Translations under genes and position numbers: made by a program
Source of the DNA: Nereida ignava
GTDB taxonomy: Bacteria; Pseudomonadota; Alphaproteobacteria; Rhodobacterales; Rhodobacteraceae
Direction: 5' to 3'
NCBI RefSeq assembly: GCF_001049735.1
Contig: NZ_CVPC01000005.1
Coordinates: 1-64,000 of the forward strand
Length of the DNA stretch: 64,000 nucleotides
Shown here: in pieces, positions 38,190 through 46,306 of the stretch
How the letters are laid out: every line of letters begins with the position of its first letter
Position numbering within the stretch: position 1 is the stretch's first letter
Notes under the pieces: model-generated
Told to the model about the DNA's origin: nothing
What the model saw: only the letters and a program-made list of their open reading frames with translations
Database searches by the model: none

Positions 38190-38881
38190 GGATCGGCCCC
38201 TTTCGTAATAAGGATCATAGAAAAATAGGGCGCTTTTTCGGGCGCTTGTGCGAGAGGCAGCGTGACCTGCGCAGGTAGCGTTGCGCGCTCAATATAAGTG
38301 GCTTGGTCCAACAGGCCGAGACGTTCAATCACCGCGCAAATTTTTGGCAGATGGCGACCAACCTTCATGATGACCAGACTGTCAGATCCGGCAATGCGCG
38401 CCTCAAGGGCTGCTTCTTCAAGGGGGCCGGGAATGACCGTGAGGACCTCGTTGCGCGCCGCAAGCGGCATGCCTGTCATCGCAGCACTTGCCGTCATGGA
38501 CGTAACGCCTGGCACGACCTGACAGGTGAACTCGCCCGACAAACGCGCGTAAAGATACATGAAAGAGCCGTAAAAGAACGGGTCACCCTCACACAGACAC
38601 ACAACATCAAGACCGCTGCGAAGGGCGTCTTCAATTTGCGCAGCGCCCGCATCATAGGCGTCTTGTGCAGGTTGGCGCGCAACGGTCATTGGCACGTCCA
38701 TCACAATTTCTGTTGCGCCCTCAGCGATTGAGCCCGCCGCAATAGAGCGGGCAAAACTGTGCGCGCCAGCCAATGTTGGGTAGGCAATTACTTTGGCAGC
38801 ACGGATCAAACGATCTGCTTTCAGCGTCATCAACTCCGGATCACCGGGGCCAACGCCTACGCCATGAAGAGTTCCAGTCAT
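38180..38881 (-). CDS. cobI: precorrin-2 C20-methyltransferase
   Basis: The 233-residue tetrapyrrole methylase begins GTLHGVGVGPGDPELMTLKA, has CEGDPFFYGSFMYL and PGVTSMTASAA, and fits CobI, which converts precorrin-2 to precorrin-3A. The start at MTGTLHGVG gives an ATGA overlap with the cobL stop; six further upstream codons lie within cobL and are unlikely to be used. Confidence 0.94.
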   Translation of the reverse strand: MTGTLHGVGVGPGDPELMTLKADRLIRAAKVIAYPTLAGAHSFARSIAAGSIAEGATEIVMDVPMTVARQPAQDAYDAGAAQIEDALRSGLDVVCLCEGDPFFYGSFMYLYARLSGEFTCQVVPGVTSMTASAAMTGMPLAARNEVLTVIPGPLEEAALEARIAGSDSLVIMKVGRHLPKICAVIERLGLLDQATYIERATLPAQVTLPLAQAPEKAPYFSMILITKGADPWL

Positions 38882-40086
38882 CTTTTGATAAGGCTCCATT
38901 GGGTCACAGGCATGGACGGTCGCCAGCCGTGATACGCGCCAACCGGCTCAGCACGGCTGATCTGTAGCTTCGCCAACTGACCGCCGTGTTTTTGATGCAG
39001 CGCGATTAACAGCGCCTCTGATTCAAGTGTCACTGCATTTGCCACTAACCGCCCGAGGGGGCGCAGGTTTTCCCAAGCAATGTTGAAAGTCTCTTCGCTC
39101 AGACCACCGCCGATGAAAATTGCGTCAGGTGCCTCAAGACCGTCAAGCATGTCTGGGACTTTACCCTCAATCAGCTCAAGTTTCGGGACGCCCAGTGCAA
39201 GTGCGTTTTGCGCGGCCATTGCACGCCGATCTGCGCGTGGCTCAATACCAATGGCTCGGGCATAGCGCGCCGCGCGCATCCACTCGATCGCGACAGAGCC
39301 GCACCCGGTGCCGATATCCCACAGCAGTGCGCCGCGCATAGGCATCAGCTTTGCCACTGTTGCCGCACGCACTTCTTGTTTGGTCATGGTTCCATCTGAT
39401 TGGAACAGCTCATCTGCCAAGCCAGGCACACGCGGCAACAAAGCCGCATCTGGTGCCGCAATGCATTCGACACAAAGCGTGTTGAACGCAGGCACTTCGT
39501 GGTTCCAATCGTCAGCAGTGCCATCAAAACGTTTCTCGTTTTCGCCGCCCATGGCCGCAAGCACCGTCATTTTTGACTGGCCAAACCCGCGCGACGACAA
39601 AAACTCTGCGATCTGCGCCGGTGTTTCAGCGCCCGTTGTCAAAACGATCAACCGCTGGTCGGGCTGAATAAACGCCACCATTTGGCTAACGGGCCGGCCA
39701 TGGACCGTCAGGGTCTCAACATCCGCAAGCGACCAGCCCATCCGCGCCGAGGCAAGTTGAAACGCACTCAGCTGCGGATGGTAAGTGATTTGCTCAGACG
39801 GGATAGACCGCCCAATCCGCGCACCCACAGAAAACCAAAGTGGATCACCCGTGGCCAACACAACAACACGTTGGCCTTTGTGCGCCTCAAGCGTTTCAAT
39901 CAACGCATCAAACGGGCTTGGCCACGCGATGCGTTGCGCTGATACATCTGGGGTTAAGCTGTGATGACGTTCACCGCCAATGATGACGTCTGCGGCCTCA
40001 ATCACTGCGCGCGTTGCGGGGGTCAGCCCGTCCATACCATCTTCGCCAATCCCGACGATATGCAACCATGGTGCCGCGTTACTCAT
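38878..40086 (-). CDS. cobL: precorrin-6Y C5,15-methyltransferase (decarboxylating)
   Basis: The 402-residue two-domain enzyme methylates C5 and C15 and decarboxylates the C12 acetate. The N-terminal domain has the CbiE-type VGIGEDGMDGL and ATGDPLWFSVG, and the C-terminal CbiT-type domain has the SAM motif LLWDIGTGCGSVAIEW. Length is normal for full CobL. It lies between cobH and cobI. Confidence 0.95.
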   Translation of the reverse strand: MSNAAPWLHIVGIGEDGMDGLTPATRAVIEAADVIIGGERHHSLTPDVSAQRIAWPSPFDALIETLEAHKGQRVVVLATGDPLWFSVGARIGRSIPSEQITYHPQLSAFQLASARMGWSLADVETLTVHGRPVSQMVAFIQPDQRLIVLTTGAETPAQIAEFLSSRGFGQSKMTVLAAMGGENEKRFDGTADDWNHEVPAFNTLCVECIAAPDAALLPRVPGLADELFQSDGTMTKQEVRAATVAKLMPMRGALLWDIGTGCGSVAIEWMRAARYARAIGIEPRADRRAMAAQNALALGVPKLELIEGKVPDMLDGLEAPDAIFIGGGLSEETFNIAWENLRPLGRLVANAVTLESEALLIALHQKHGGQLAKLQISRAEPVGAYHGWRPSMPVTQWSLIKR

Positions 40087-40126
40087 GAGCCAAACCGCAC
40101 CTCAGTTTTTGAAGATCGATCAACAC

Positions 40127-40765
40127 TCACTTTGCAATCTCCGGCAGACCCGCAGACAGCGCATTTACTGCCGCAGACGCAATTGCCGACCCGCCACGAC
40201 GGCCGCGCAAAGCCACGAAGTCACATCCGCGCGCATTCGCTGCCAACTCGGCTTTGGATTCGGCCGCGCCCACAAAACCCACAGGAAAACCCAGAATGAT
40301 CGCGGGCTTTGGTGCTCCAGCGTCCAAATGTTCCAAAAGTCGGAAAAGGGCCGTGGGCGCATTGCCAATCGCCACGACAGCTCCCTCAAGATGGGGCAAC
40401 CACGCATCAACAGCCGCCGCTGAGCGGGTGTTTTCGATGGCCTTGGCGTGGTCAGGGGTTTCCGCGTTGTTCAGGGTGCAGATCACGTCATTGTTTGCGG
40501 GCAGGTAACGGCGAATGATCCCGCTAGCGACCATCTCACAATCACACAGCACGGGCGCACCGGCGCGCAACGCATTAGCGCCAGCCTCATAGGCACCACC
40601 AGAAAAGGCGATACGATCAGCAATTTCAACCATTCCGCACGCGTGGATCAAACGGATGACAAGCGACTGCAACCCGTCATCAAAGCGCGCAAGGTTCGCC
40701 TCGGAGCGGACCGTGGCGAAAGACTGGGCATAGATCGCCGAGGGGACTTTTTCATATGGACGCAT
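40127..40765 (-). CDS. cobH: precorrin-8X methylmutase
   Basis: CobH moves a methyl from C11 to C12 to give hydrogenobyrinic acid. The 212-residue protein has the family blocks RLIHACGMVEIAD with the catalytic histidine, the VLCDCEMVASGI segment, IGNAPTALFRLLEHL and GFPVGFVGAAESK. The start gives a normal length. It lies 23 nt after cbiX and 40 nt before cobL. Confidence 0.95.
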   Translation of the reverse strand: MRPYEKVPSAIYAQSFATVRSEANLARFDDGLQSLVIRLIHACGMVEIADRIAFSGGAYEAGANALRAGAPVLCDCEMVASGIIRRYLPANNDVICTLNNAETPDHAKAIENTRSAAAVDAWLPHLEGAVVAIGNAPTALFRLLEHLDAGAPKPAIILGFPVGFVGAAESKAELAANARGCDFVALRGRRGGSAIASAAVNALSAGLPEIAK

Positions 40766-40788
40766 GGAGAGGCCTATCTGCGCGGCCC

Positions 40789-42036
40789 TTAACGGGCTTT
40801 GCGCGCGCTTTCGGGCCCATGCGGGTGTTTTGCATGAGGATATTCAGGGTGCGCATGATCATGATCGTGGTGATGATGATCGTGATCGTGCCCCGCATGA
40901 TCATGACCATGACTGTGGTCACCATGATGATGGTGGTGATGGTTGTCCTGCATCTCAAGACGGCACATGCCCGTGCAGAACGTGTCGCAAAGCTTACAAT
41001 CAGCCACGTTTGAACCCGGCGCAGACGCACCTTGCCCTTCGACGTGGTGGTGATGGCTGTCTTGAATGGCGCCAACCTCAGCTTCAAAACCCAACACCTG
41101 AGTACGGTATTTGCACAACACACATGTCGGTGGCGGTGTGTCGGAAAACGCAGGGTGGCTCGCACGCTCGGACGCGGGGATGGTGATCGGCGCTTGGCCA
41201 TCAGGGGCAAGAACTTGGGTCCGATACGCGCATGTACCACAGTTGGGCGGCGGGTTTGCCCCCATCTGTTCGCGCACACGCTCCGCAAATGTTTCAAGCA
41301 CTTTGGGGTGATCCCCAAGATAGCCCGCTTTGACAAAGCTGATATCAGGATGATCGGCAGCAACCTGATCCGTGAAGCCGTAAATTCGGTCGATCAAAAT
41401 GCCTGAGAATAAGAAATACGGGAAGACGATGATCCGCTTGTATCCAAGCTTGGCAGCGTGTTGCAGACAAGGCTCAACCAGCGGGAACGTCACACCTGAA
41501 TAGCCAACTTCAACCCAGCCGAAACCGATACCCTCGTGCAGCATCCGCGCAATCTTTGCCACGTTACCATTTGCATCAGGATCAGACGCGCCACGGCCAA
41601 TCACTACCAAGCAGGTATCGTGGTTTTCCACAAACTCGGACTTGTTAGCTTCATCAACCGCTTCCTGGATACGTCCCGCAGCAGCGGCAATCATCTTGGG
41701 GTCAACGCCCAATTCACGGCCATAACTGACGTCAACACCGTGCTTAGCGGCATATGTATTCAGAACAGTCGGGATATCGTTTTTCGCGTGCATCGCGGCA
41801 AACAACATGCCGGGCACCGCGAGGATTTTCTCGCACCCACCTGCGCGCAACTTATCAAGACCATCACGAATGACCGGATTGGCGAATTCAAGATACCCGT
41901 ATTCTGTCTGCCATTCAGGCGGCAAAAAAGCGGGCAGTTTATCCGCGAGGGTTGCAAATTCATCCACCGCAGACTGCGAGCGTGACCCGTGTCCACAGAT
42001 CATCACACCGATTTTTGGCGTTGCATCATTGCTCAT
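40789..42036 (-). CDS. cbiX: CbiX-type sirohydrochlorin chelatase with Cys-rich linker and His-rich tail
   Basis: The 415-residue protein has two chelatase repeats (residues 1-250) with likely metal-binding histidines in ICGHGSRS (His-16) and MHAKNDIP (His-83). Beyond the core it holds CGTCAYRTQVL (266-276) and CVLCKYRTQVL (305-315), two copies of one CxxCxYRTQVL unit. Then come CKLCDTFCTGMC (347-358) and a His-rich tail from about 366 to 406. Long CbiX with a His tail and an iron-sulfur motif is known from Bacillus megaterium. The tail probably holds Co2+ or Ni2+ and the cysteines may bind Fe-S or metal. It is the second gene of the cob operon and overlaps the upstream small gene by 4 nt. 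Confidence 0.88.
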   Translation of the reverse strand: MSNDATPKIGVMICGHGSRSQSAVDEFATLADKLPAFLPPEWQTEYGYLEFANPVIRDGLDKLRAGGCEKILAVPGMLFAAMHAKNDIPTVLNTYAAKHGVDVSYGRELGVDPKMIAAAAGRIQEAVDEANKSEFVENHDTCLVVIGRGASDPDANGNVAKIARMLHEGIGFGWVEVGYSGVTFPLVEPCLQHAAKLGYKRIIVFPYFLFSGILIDRIYGFTDQVAADHPDISFVKAGYLGDHPKVLETFAERVREQMGANPPPNCGTCAYRTQVLAPDGQAPITIPASERASHPAFSDTPPPTCVLCKYRTQVLGFEAEVGAIQDSHHHHVEGQGASAPGSNVADCKLCDTFCTGMCRLEMQDNHHHHHHGDHSHGHDHAGHDHDHHHHDHDHAHPEYPHAKHPHGPESARKAR

Positions 42037-42263
42037 GCGGGTTCCTCCTCGGTGGCGGGCTCAACCGCATCTGCCTCTTCGGCCTCTGCCTCGTCCTTTT
42101 TGCCCTTGCGCCACCCCCAAAGTGCCGCAGCCGCTGCAGCGCCAAGCGCGCCTGCCGCAACCCAGTGATCATGCCCCGCCACATCAGCCCAGTGGCCGAC
42201 GTGCGCATTTGCAGGTGCCGCAAAAAGAGGCAGCACACTTAGGATGGCAATCAGGTGTTTCAT
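42033..42263 (-). CDS. small His-containing exported or anchored protein (DUF6732-like)
   Basis: The 76-residue protein has a signal peptide (residues 1-20, ending AAPANA), then HVGH and HDH histidine pairs (21-33), a short alanine-rich membrane segment (VAAGALGAAAAAALWGW), a basic KGKKD stretch and an acidic tail. I connect it tentatively with DUF6732 of Rhodobacterales. GGGAGATG lies 5 nt before the start. Being first in the cob operon and having mature N-terminal histidines suggests metal binding at the outer face, possibly cobalt, but this is inference. Confidence 0.7.
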   Translation of the reverse strand: MKHLIAILSVLPLFAAPANAHVGHWADVAGHDHWVAAGALGAAAAAALWGWRKGKKDEAEAEEADAVEPATEEEPA

Positions 42264-42548
42264 AGGGTCATCTCCCGCACATTCAGGCAGCCGTGCGGAA
42301 CCTTGACGATACACGCGTTAATCCCCTGTCTGGGTCGATCATTGCATACCTTCGGTCTGGCCCCACTTGGGCGTCGTCTTTGACAGGTGTATCGGCGCGC
42401 AGGCCTGTGTGCAAACGGATAAAAGGCAGGCCAGCGCCCGTTTACGACCTGTGCAGATATGCGCAGTAGTTGCGCGCGCGTCGGGGTTTGTTGTGCATCT
42501 GCGCAACGTTAGGGTTGCTGCAACGATTAATGCGAAGGGAATTTCACA
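42264..42548. other. divergent intergenic region at the head of the cob operon
   Basis: I examined both strands for a cobalamin riboswitch and found none of its core blocks here. The region carries no recognisable gene. It should contain the promoter of the minus-strand cob operon and that of the glutathionyl-hydroquinone reductase gene, whose ribosome site GAAGGGAA lies 8 nt before its ATG. Confidence 0.4.
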
Positions 42549-43523
42549 ATGGGTCAGTTGGTTGACGGTGTTTGGCACGACGTTTGGTACGATACAAAAT
42601 CCACAGGTGGCGCGTTCAAACGCACCACGGCTGCGTTCCGCAACTGGATCACTGCAGACGGCAGCGCGGGGCCATCAGGCACCGATGGCTTTAAGGCCGA
42701 AAGTGGGCGCTATCACCTTTATGTATCGCTTGCTTGCCCTTGGGCGCACCGCACCCTGATCTTTCGCCAACTCAAAGACCTAACGGATCACATCACTGTT
42801 TCAGTGGTGCACCCAGACATGCTCAGCGACGGCTGGACGTTTGAGAAGGACGACGATGGCGCAACAGGCGACACGCTTTTTGATCTACCGTTTGCTCGTG
42901 ACATTTACCTGCGCGCCGATCCAAAAGTTTCGGGCCGTGTGACAGTGCCGATTTTGTGGGACAAAGAGCGCAACACAATTGTGAGCAACGAAAGCGCTGA
43001 AATTATTCGTATGTTCAATTCAGCATTCAATGACATCACTGGCAACACAGCCGACTATTGGCCAGAAGAAATGCGCGATGACATCGAAGAGGTAAACGAC
43101 CGCATCTACAACACCGTCAACAACGGCGTCTACAAAGCGGGTTTTGCCACATCACAAGATGCATATGAGGCAGGTGTTATCCCACTTTTTGAAAGTTTAG
43201 AGTGGCTGGAAGAGCGGTTGAGCAAAAGCCGCTACCTGATGGGTGACAAAATAACCGAAGCAGATTGGCGCCTCTTCACCACGCTTGTTCGGTTTGATCC
43301 GGTGTATCACTTGCACTTCAAGTGTAACAAAAAGCGCATCATCGACTACCCCAATCTGTGGGCCTACACGCGCGATTTGTATCAGATTGAGGGCGTTGCT
43401 GGCACGGTTGGCATGGCGCACATCATCCGTCACTACCACTACAGCCACGACACCATTAACCCGAGCCGCATTTTGCCGATTAACCCTGATCTGGACTTTT
43501 TGGAGCCCCACGGACGCGGCTGA
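42549..43523 (+). CDS. yqjG: glutathionyl-hydroquinone reductase (YqjG/ECM4 type)
   Basis: The 324-residue Xi-class glutathione transferase reduces glutathionyl-hydroquinones. It has the catalytic CPWAHRT motif (about residue 63), an SNESAEIIRMFNSAF glutathione-binding block and the C-terminal helical domain with VRFDPVYHLHFKCN. The typical N-terminal TDGSAGPSG region is present. It is not obviously connected to the cobalamin genes that flank it. Confidence 0.93.
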   Translation: MGQLVDGVWHDVWYDTKSTGGAFKRTTAAFRNWITADGSAGPSGTDGFKAESGRYHLYVSLACPWAHRTLIFRQLKDLTDHITVSVVHPDMLSDGWTFEKDDDGATGDTLFDLPFARDIYLRADPKVSGRVTVPILWDKERNTIVSNESAEIIRMFNSAFNDITGNTADYWPEEMRDDIEEVNDRIYNTVNNGVYKAGFATSQDAYEAGVIPLFESLEWLEERLSKSRYLMGDKITEADWRLFTTLVRFDPVYHLHFKCNKKRIIDYPNLWAYTRDLYQIEGVAGTVGMAHIIRHYHYSHDTINPSRILPINPDLDFLEPHGRG

Positions 43524-43540
43524 CCATTCGGCCAGCCAAC

Positions 43541-43906
43541 TTATGTCTGATCAGGCATATGATGGGTGACCAAAGCCGCTAAATCATGCGGGTTCGTTCC
43601 TTTACTCAGAAACCCGCATGCATTGGGCACGTTGCGAAAAACACTGCCATCCGAGAAGAACGTGCTTTTGGTCACCAGCACAACCTTACACATCGGATGG
43701 CGGTAGCTGATGATGTCGGCTAACCCAAGTGCGCTGCCGTCGGGCAGGTCTAAGTCCAGCACAACAACGCGGTAGTCTTTCTTGATCAAAGCATCAGTTG
43801 CCTCGTCAACAGTTGCTGCAATATCGACCCATGGCCCCATCCGCCGTAAATGGCTGGCCCAGATCTTTGCTAGATCACTATTATTCTCAACCACCAAAAC
43901 CGGCAT
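43541..43906 (-). CDS. single-domain receiver protein
   Basis: The product of about 121 residues is a stand-alone response-regulator receiver: VLVVENNSD at the acidic pocket, the phosphoacceptor Asp in VVVLDLDLPDG (about residue 51), a Thr in VLVTKS and Lys in FLSKGTNP. The pocket reads Glu-Asn instead of the usual two acids, so Mg binding may be altered. No output domain or cognate kinase is adjacent. The start is uncertain; in-frame codons upstream to 43987 have no better ribosome site. Confidence 0.75.
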   Translation of the reverse strand: MPVLVVENNSDLAKIWASHLRRMGPWVDIAATVDEATDALIKKDYRVVVLDLDLPDGSALGLADIISYRHPMCKVVLVTKSTFFSDGSVFRNVPNACGFLSKGTNPHDLAALVTHHMPDQT

Positions 43907-44010
43907 AAACTCACAACCCAAAAACACCCAAACAGAATCAACAATCGTTCTGTTCATCTTGCGTTCATAACACAGTTTGCCAGCCAACGGCTAAGTTTGT
44001 TGGTCAAAGC

Positions 44011-44028
44011 GGTAAACTATTCTTTACC
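44011..44028. promoter_or_regulatory. inverted repeat upstream of the DUF1636-cobC-cobD genes
   Basis: GGTAAA-N6-TTTACC is a perfect 6-bp inverted repeat, extended loosely by TTGGT and ACCAA on its flanks. It lies about 80 nt before the DUF1636 ATG in the divergent gap. It looks like an operator but its regulator is unknown. Confidence 0.35.
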
Positions 44029-44107
44029 AACCAATTCGCCTTGCAGTGCTAAGGCAATTACGGTTGTGTCTGCGCAGCAAAAACTGACAGCGGAAAAGGC
44101 AAAGATC

Positions 44108-44482
44108 ATGACCACTTGGATTACCATTTGTGATACGTGCAAGCATGACGATTGGGACGCTGCTACCGACGCGCAAACCCACGGCGAACAACTTGCTGCC
44201 TTGATCGAAGCCGAAGCGAATGGCGATGTGAAAACACGCCGCGTCTCGTGCCTGATGGGCTGTACCCGTGCGTGCAATGTGGCAATTCAGGGCGAGGGTA
44301 AACTGGCCTACACACTTGGCAATTTTGACCCCTCTGAAGAAGCTGCCGCGGGTATCGTGGAATATGCGCAAAAACACGCCGCCAGCGAAACCGGGCAGGT
44401 ACCATTCCGCGAGTGGCCACAGGCCATCAAGGGGCATTTTGTAACGCGCCACCAACCGCTTCCCAAGTCAGACCAAGCATGA
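44108..44482 (+). CDS. DUF1636 family cysteine-rich protein
   Basis: The 124-residue protein has CDTC (Cys-8, Cys-11) near the N-terminus and CLMGCTRAC (Cys-48, -52, -56) in the middle, like a thioredoxin-like [2Fe-2S] ferredoxin or metal-binding fold. The family DUF1636 often lies near cobalamin or metal genes and has no proven role. The start MTTWITICDTC has AAAAGG upstream. It overlaps cobC by 4 nt, so it is likely part of a cobalamin operon, possibly as an electron or metal donor (inference). Confidence 0.83.
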   Translation: MTTWITICDTCKHDDWDAATDAQTHGEQLAALIEAEANGDVKTRRVSCLMGCTRACNVAIQGEGKLAYTLGNFDPSEEAAAGIVEYAQKHAASETGQVPFREWPQAIKGHFVTRHQPLPKSDQA

Positions 44483-45420
44483 GCAACGCCCGCGATCATG
44501 GGGGCGGGCTTGATGCGGCAGTGGCAACATTTAGCGGTACGCGTGATAGCTGGCTTGATCTAAGCACGGGCATCAACCCTGTTGCTTATCCAGTAAAAGA
44601 CATCGCCGCGGATAGCTGGACTGCCCTGCCCGACCAAGCAGCCCTCGATGCGTTGATCAACGCCGCGCGGGATTTTTGGAACGTGCCAGACAATGCGGCG
44701 ATTATTCCCGCAGGTGGTGCATCAGCAATCATTGCGCAGATGCCGATGTTGCCGGCCCTGAAGGGGCTAAGCGGCGCACAAATTCAGAACCGCACCTACA
44801 ACGAACACGCCGCTGCGTTTCGCCATCACGGCTGGGATGTCCGCGCCGATGCGGGCGATGTTCACGTGTTGGTACGGCCCAATAATCCAGACGGTGACAT
44901 GGGCCTTCCGAACGCTGCTGCACGCCTTACGATCATTGATGAAAGCTTTGGCGATGTGTGCCCGAGTGATAGCATGGTGCACCGTACTGCAGATGAGAAT
45001 ACGATCGTTCTAAAAAGCTTTGGCAAGTTTTGGGGGCTTGCAGGCGCGCGGCTTGGGTTTGCCATTGGCCACCCCGAAACCCTTGCTGGGCTGAGCGAAC
45101 AGCTAGGCCCTTGGGCCATTGCGGGACCAACACTCACACTGGGTGCGCGTGCACTGTCTGATCATGACTGGGCCACGGCAACCCGTCAGCGTCTGGCTGC
45201 AGATGCACGCCGCCTTGATGATCTGATGACCCGACATAACGCCAAAGTAGTAGGCGGCACGGACCTGTTTCGGCTGTACCAAGTCGATGACGCGCAAAGC
45301 TGGCAAACGCGCTTGGCAAAGGGCCATGTCTGGTCGCGCGTTTTCCCTTACGCGGACGATTGGCTGCGCCTTGGCCTACCTGCTCCTGATCAATGGCAAC
45401 AACTTGAGGCCGCCTTATGA
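44479..45420 (+). CDS. cobC: L-threonine-O-3-phosphate decarboxylase
   Basis: The 313-residue PLP enzyme makes (R)-1-amino-2-propanol phosphate for the cobalamin nucleotide loop. Visible are [10 protein letters not shown] at the N-terminus, the LSTGINP block, [10 protein letters not shown], and the PLP lysine in [17 protein letters not shown]. The ATG overlaps the DUF1636 stop. The alternative, a histidinol-phosphate aminotransferase, is excluded by context and by the N-terminal block. Confidence 0.93.
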   Translation: MSNARDHGGGLDAAVATFSGTRDSWLDLSTGINPVAYPVKDIAADSWTALPDQAALDALINAARDFWNVPDNAAIIPAGGASAIIAQMPMLPALKGLSGAQIQNRTYNEHAAAFRHHGWDVRADAGDVHVLVRPNNPDGDMGLPNAAARLTIIDESFGDVCPSDSMVHRTADENTIVLKSFGKFWGLAGARLGFAIGHPETLAGLSEQLGPWAIAGPTLTLGARALSDHDWATATRQRLAADARRLDDLMTRHNAKVVGGTDLFRLYQVDDAQSWQTRLAKGHVWSRVFPYADDWLRLGLPAPDQWQQLEAAL

Positions 45421-46304
45421 TTTTGTCTCTTGCGATGATCCTTGATGCGATTTTCGGTGAACCGAAATGGCTTTGGTCGCGACTACCCCACCCCGCCGTG
45501 TTGATGGGTCGGCTGATCGGTTGGGGCGACGAGCGCTTCAACAACGGCGAGCACAAGCGCATCAAAGGTGCGCTCATGATGATTGCCTTTTGTTGTGCGA
45601 TGGGCATTCTTGGATTGCTGCTCAGCACCCTTGGCTGGCCAATTCAGGTTATTATTACAGCAATTCTTTTGGCCCAAAGGTCACTGGTTGATCACGTGCT
45701 GGCCGTCGCAAAAGGTCTGCGCACAGGACTTGAGGAAGGCCGCGCAGAAGTCGCGATGATTGTTGGCCGCGACACAGGCCAGATGGATGAGAACGCCGTT
45801 GGCCGTGCGGCCATTGAAAGTGCGGCAGAAAACCTAAGCGACGGCGTTATTGCCCCAGCGTTTTGGTTTGCTGTCGCAGGTCTTCCGGGCTTGCTGATCT
45901 ATAAGATTACGAACACCGCAGATAGCATGATCGGCTATCGCACGCCCCGCCACGAGGCATTTGGCTGGGCCGCAGCGCGCCTTGATGATGTGCTAAATTT
46001 CATTCCGGCGCGGCTAACCGCGTTGTTAATTGCGCCAATGCAGATCACCAAAATTGGTCCCGACGCCCGCTTGCACCGCTCGCCAAACGCAGGCTGGCCC
46101 GAGGCCGCAATGGCCCTTCGCCTCGACATCGCCCTATCGGGTCCACGCACTTATGAGGGTCAGCTTACAGACTTTCCGTGGGTCAACGCCGCCGCAAGAA
46201 AGGTTGCAGCGCCCCGCGATATTGAGCAAGCTGTAGCAGTATTATGGAGCGCATGGGCAGCTGCCCTCGCCTTGTCACTATTGCTATGGTTAGGAATGAG
46301 TTAA
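45417..46304 (+). CDS. cobD: adenosylcobinamide-phosphate synthase (CobD/CbiB)
   Basis: The 295-residue inner-membrane protein joins aminopropanol (phosphate) to adenosylcobyric acid. It has four or more membrane segments and the conserved blocks [28 protein letters not shown] and [10 protein letters not shown]. It is coupled to cobC by an ATGA overlap, which matches the shared pathway step. Confidence 0.95.
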   Translation: MILSLAMILDAIFGEPKWLWSRLPHPAVLMGRLIGWGDERFNNGEHKRIKGALMMIAFCCAMGILGLLLSTLGWPIQVIITAILLAQRSLVDHVLAVAKGLRTGLEEGRAEVAMIVGRDTGQMDENAVGRAAIESAAENLSDGVIAPAFWFAVAGLPGLLIYKITNTADSMIGYRTPRHEAFGWAAARLDDVLNFIPARLTALLIAPMQITKIGPDARLHRSPNAGWPEAAMALRLDIALSGPRTYEGQLTDFPWVNAAARKVAAPRDIEQAVAVLWSAWAAALALSLLLWLGMS

Positions 46305-46306
46305 GC

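Noticed and set aside
40800-40960. Repetitive CAT/ATG tract suggestive of a microsatellite, also near 52915-53030
   Set aside because: Both are codons for the His/Asp-rich segments of CbiX and CobW, not separate repeats.
42264-42548. Second cobalamin riboswitch ahead of the minus-strand cob operon
   Set aside because: None of the core blocks (GACTGTAA, GCCACTG, GCCAGGAGACC) is present on the minus strand.
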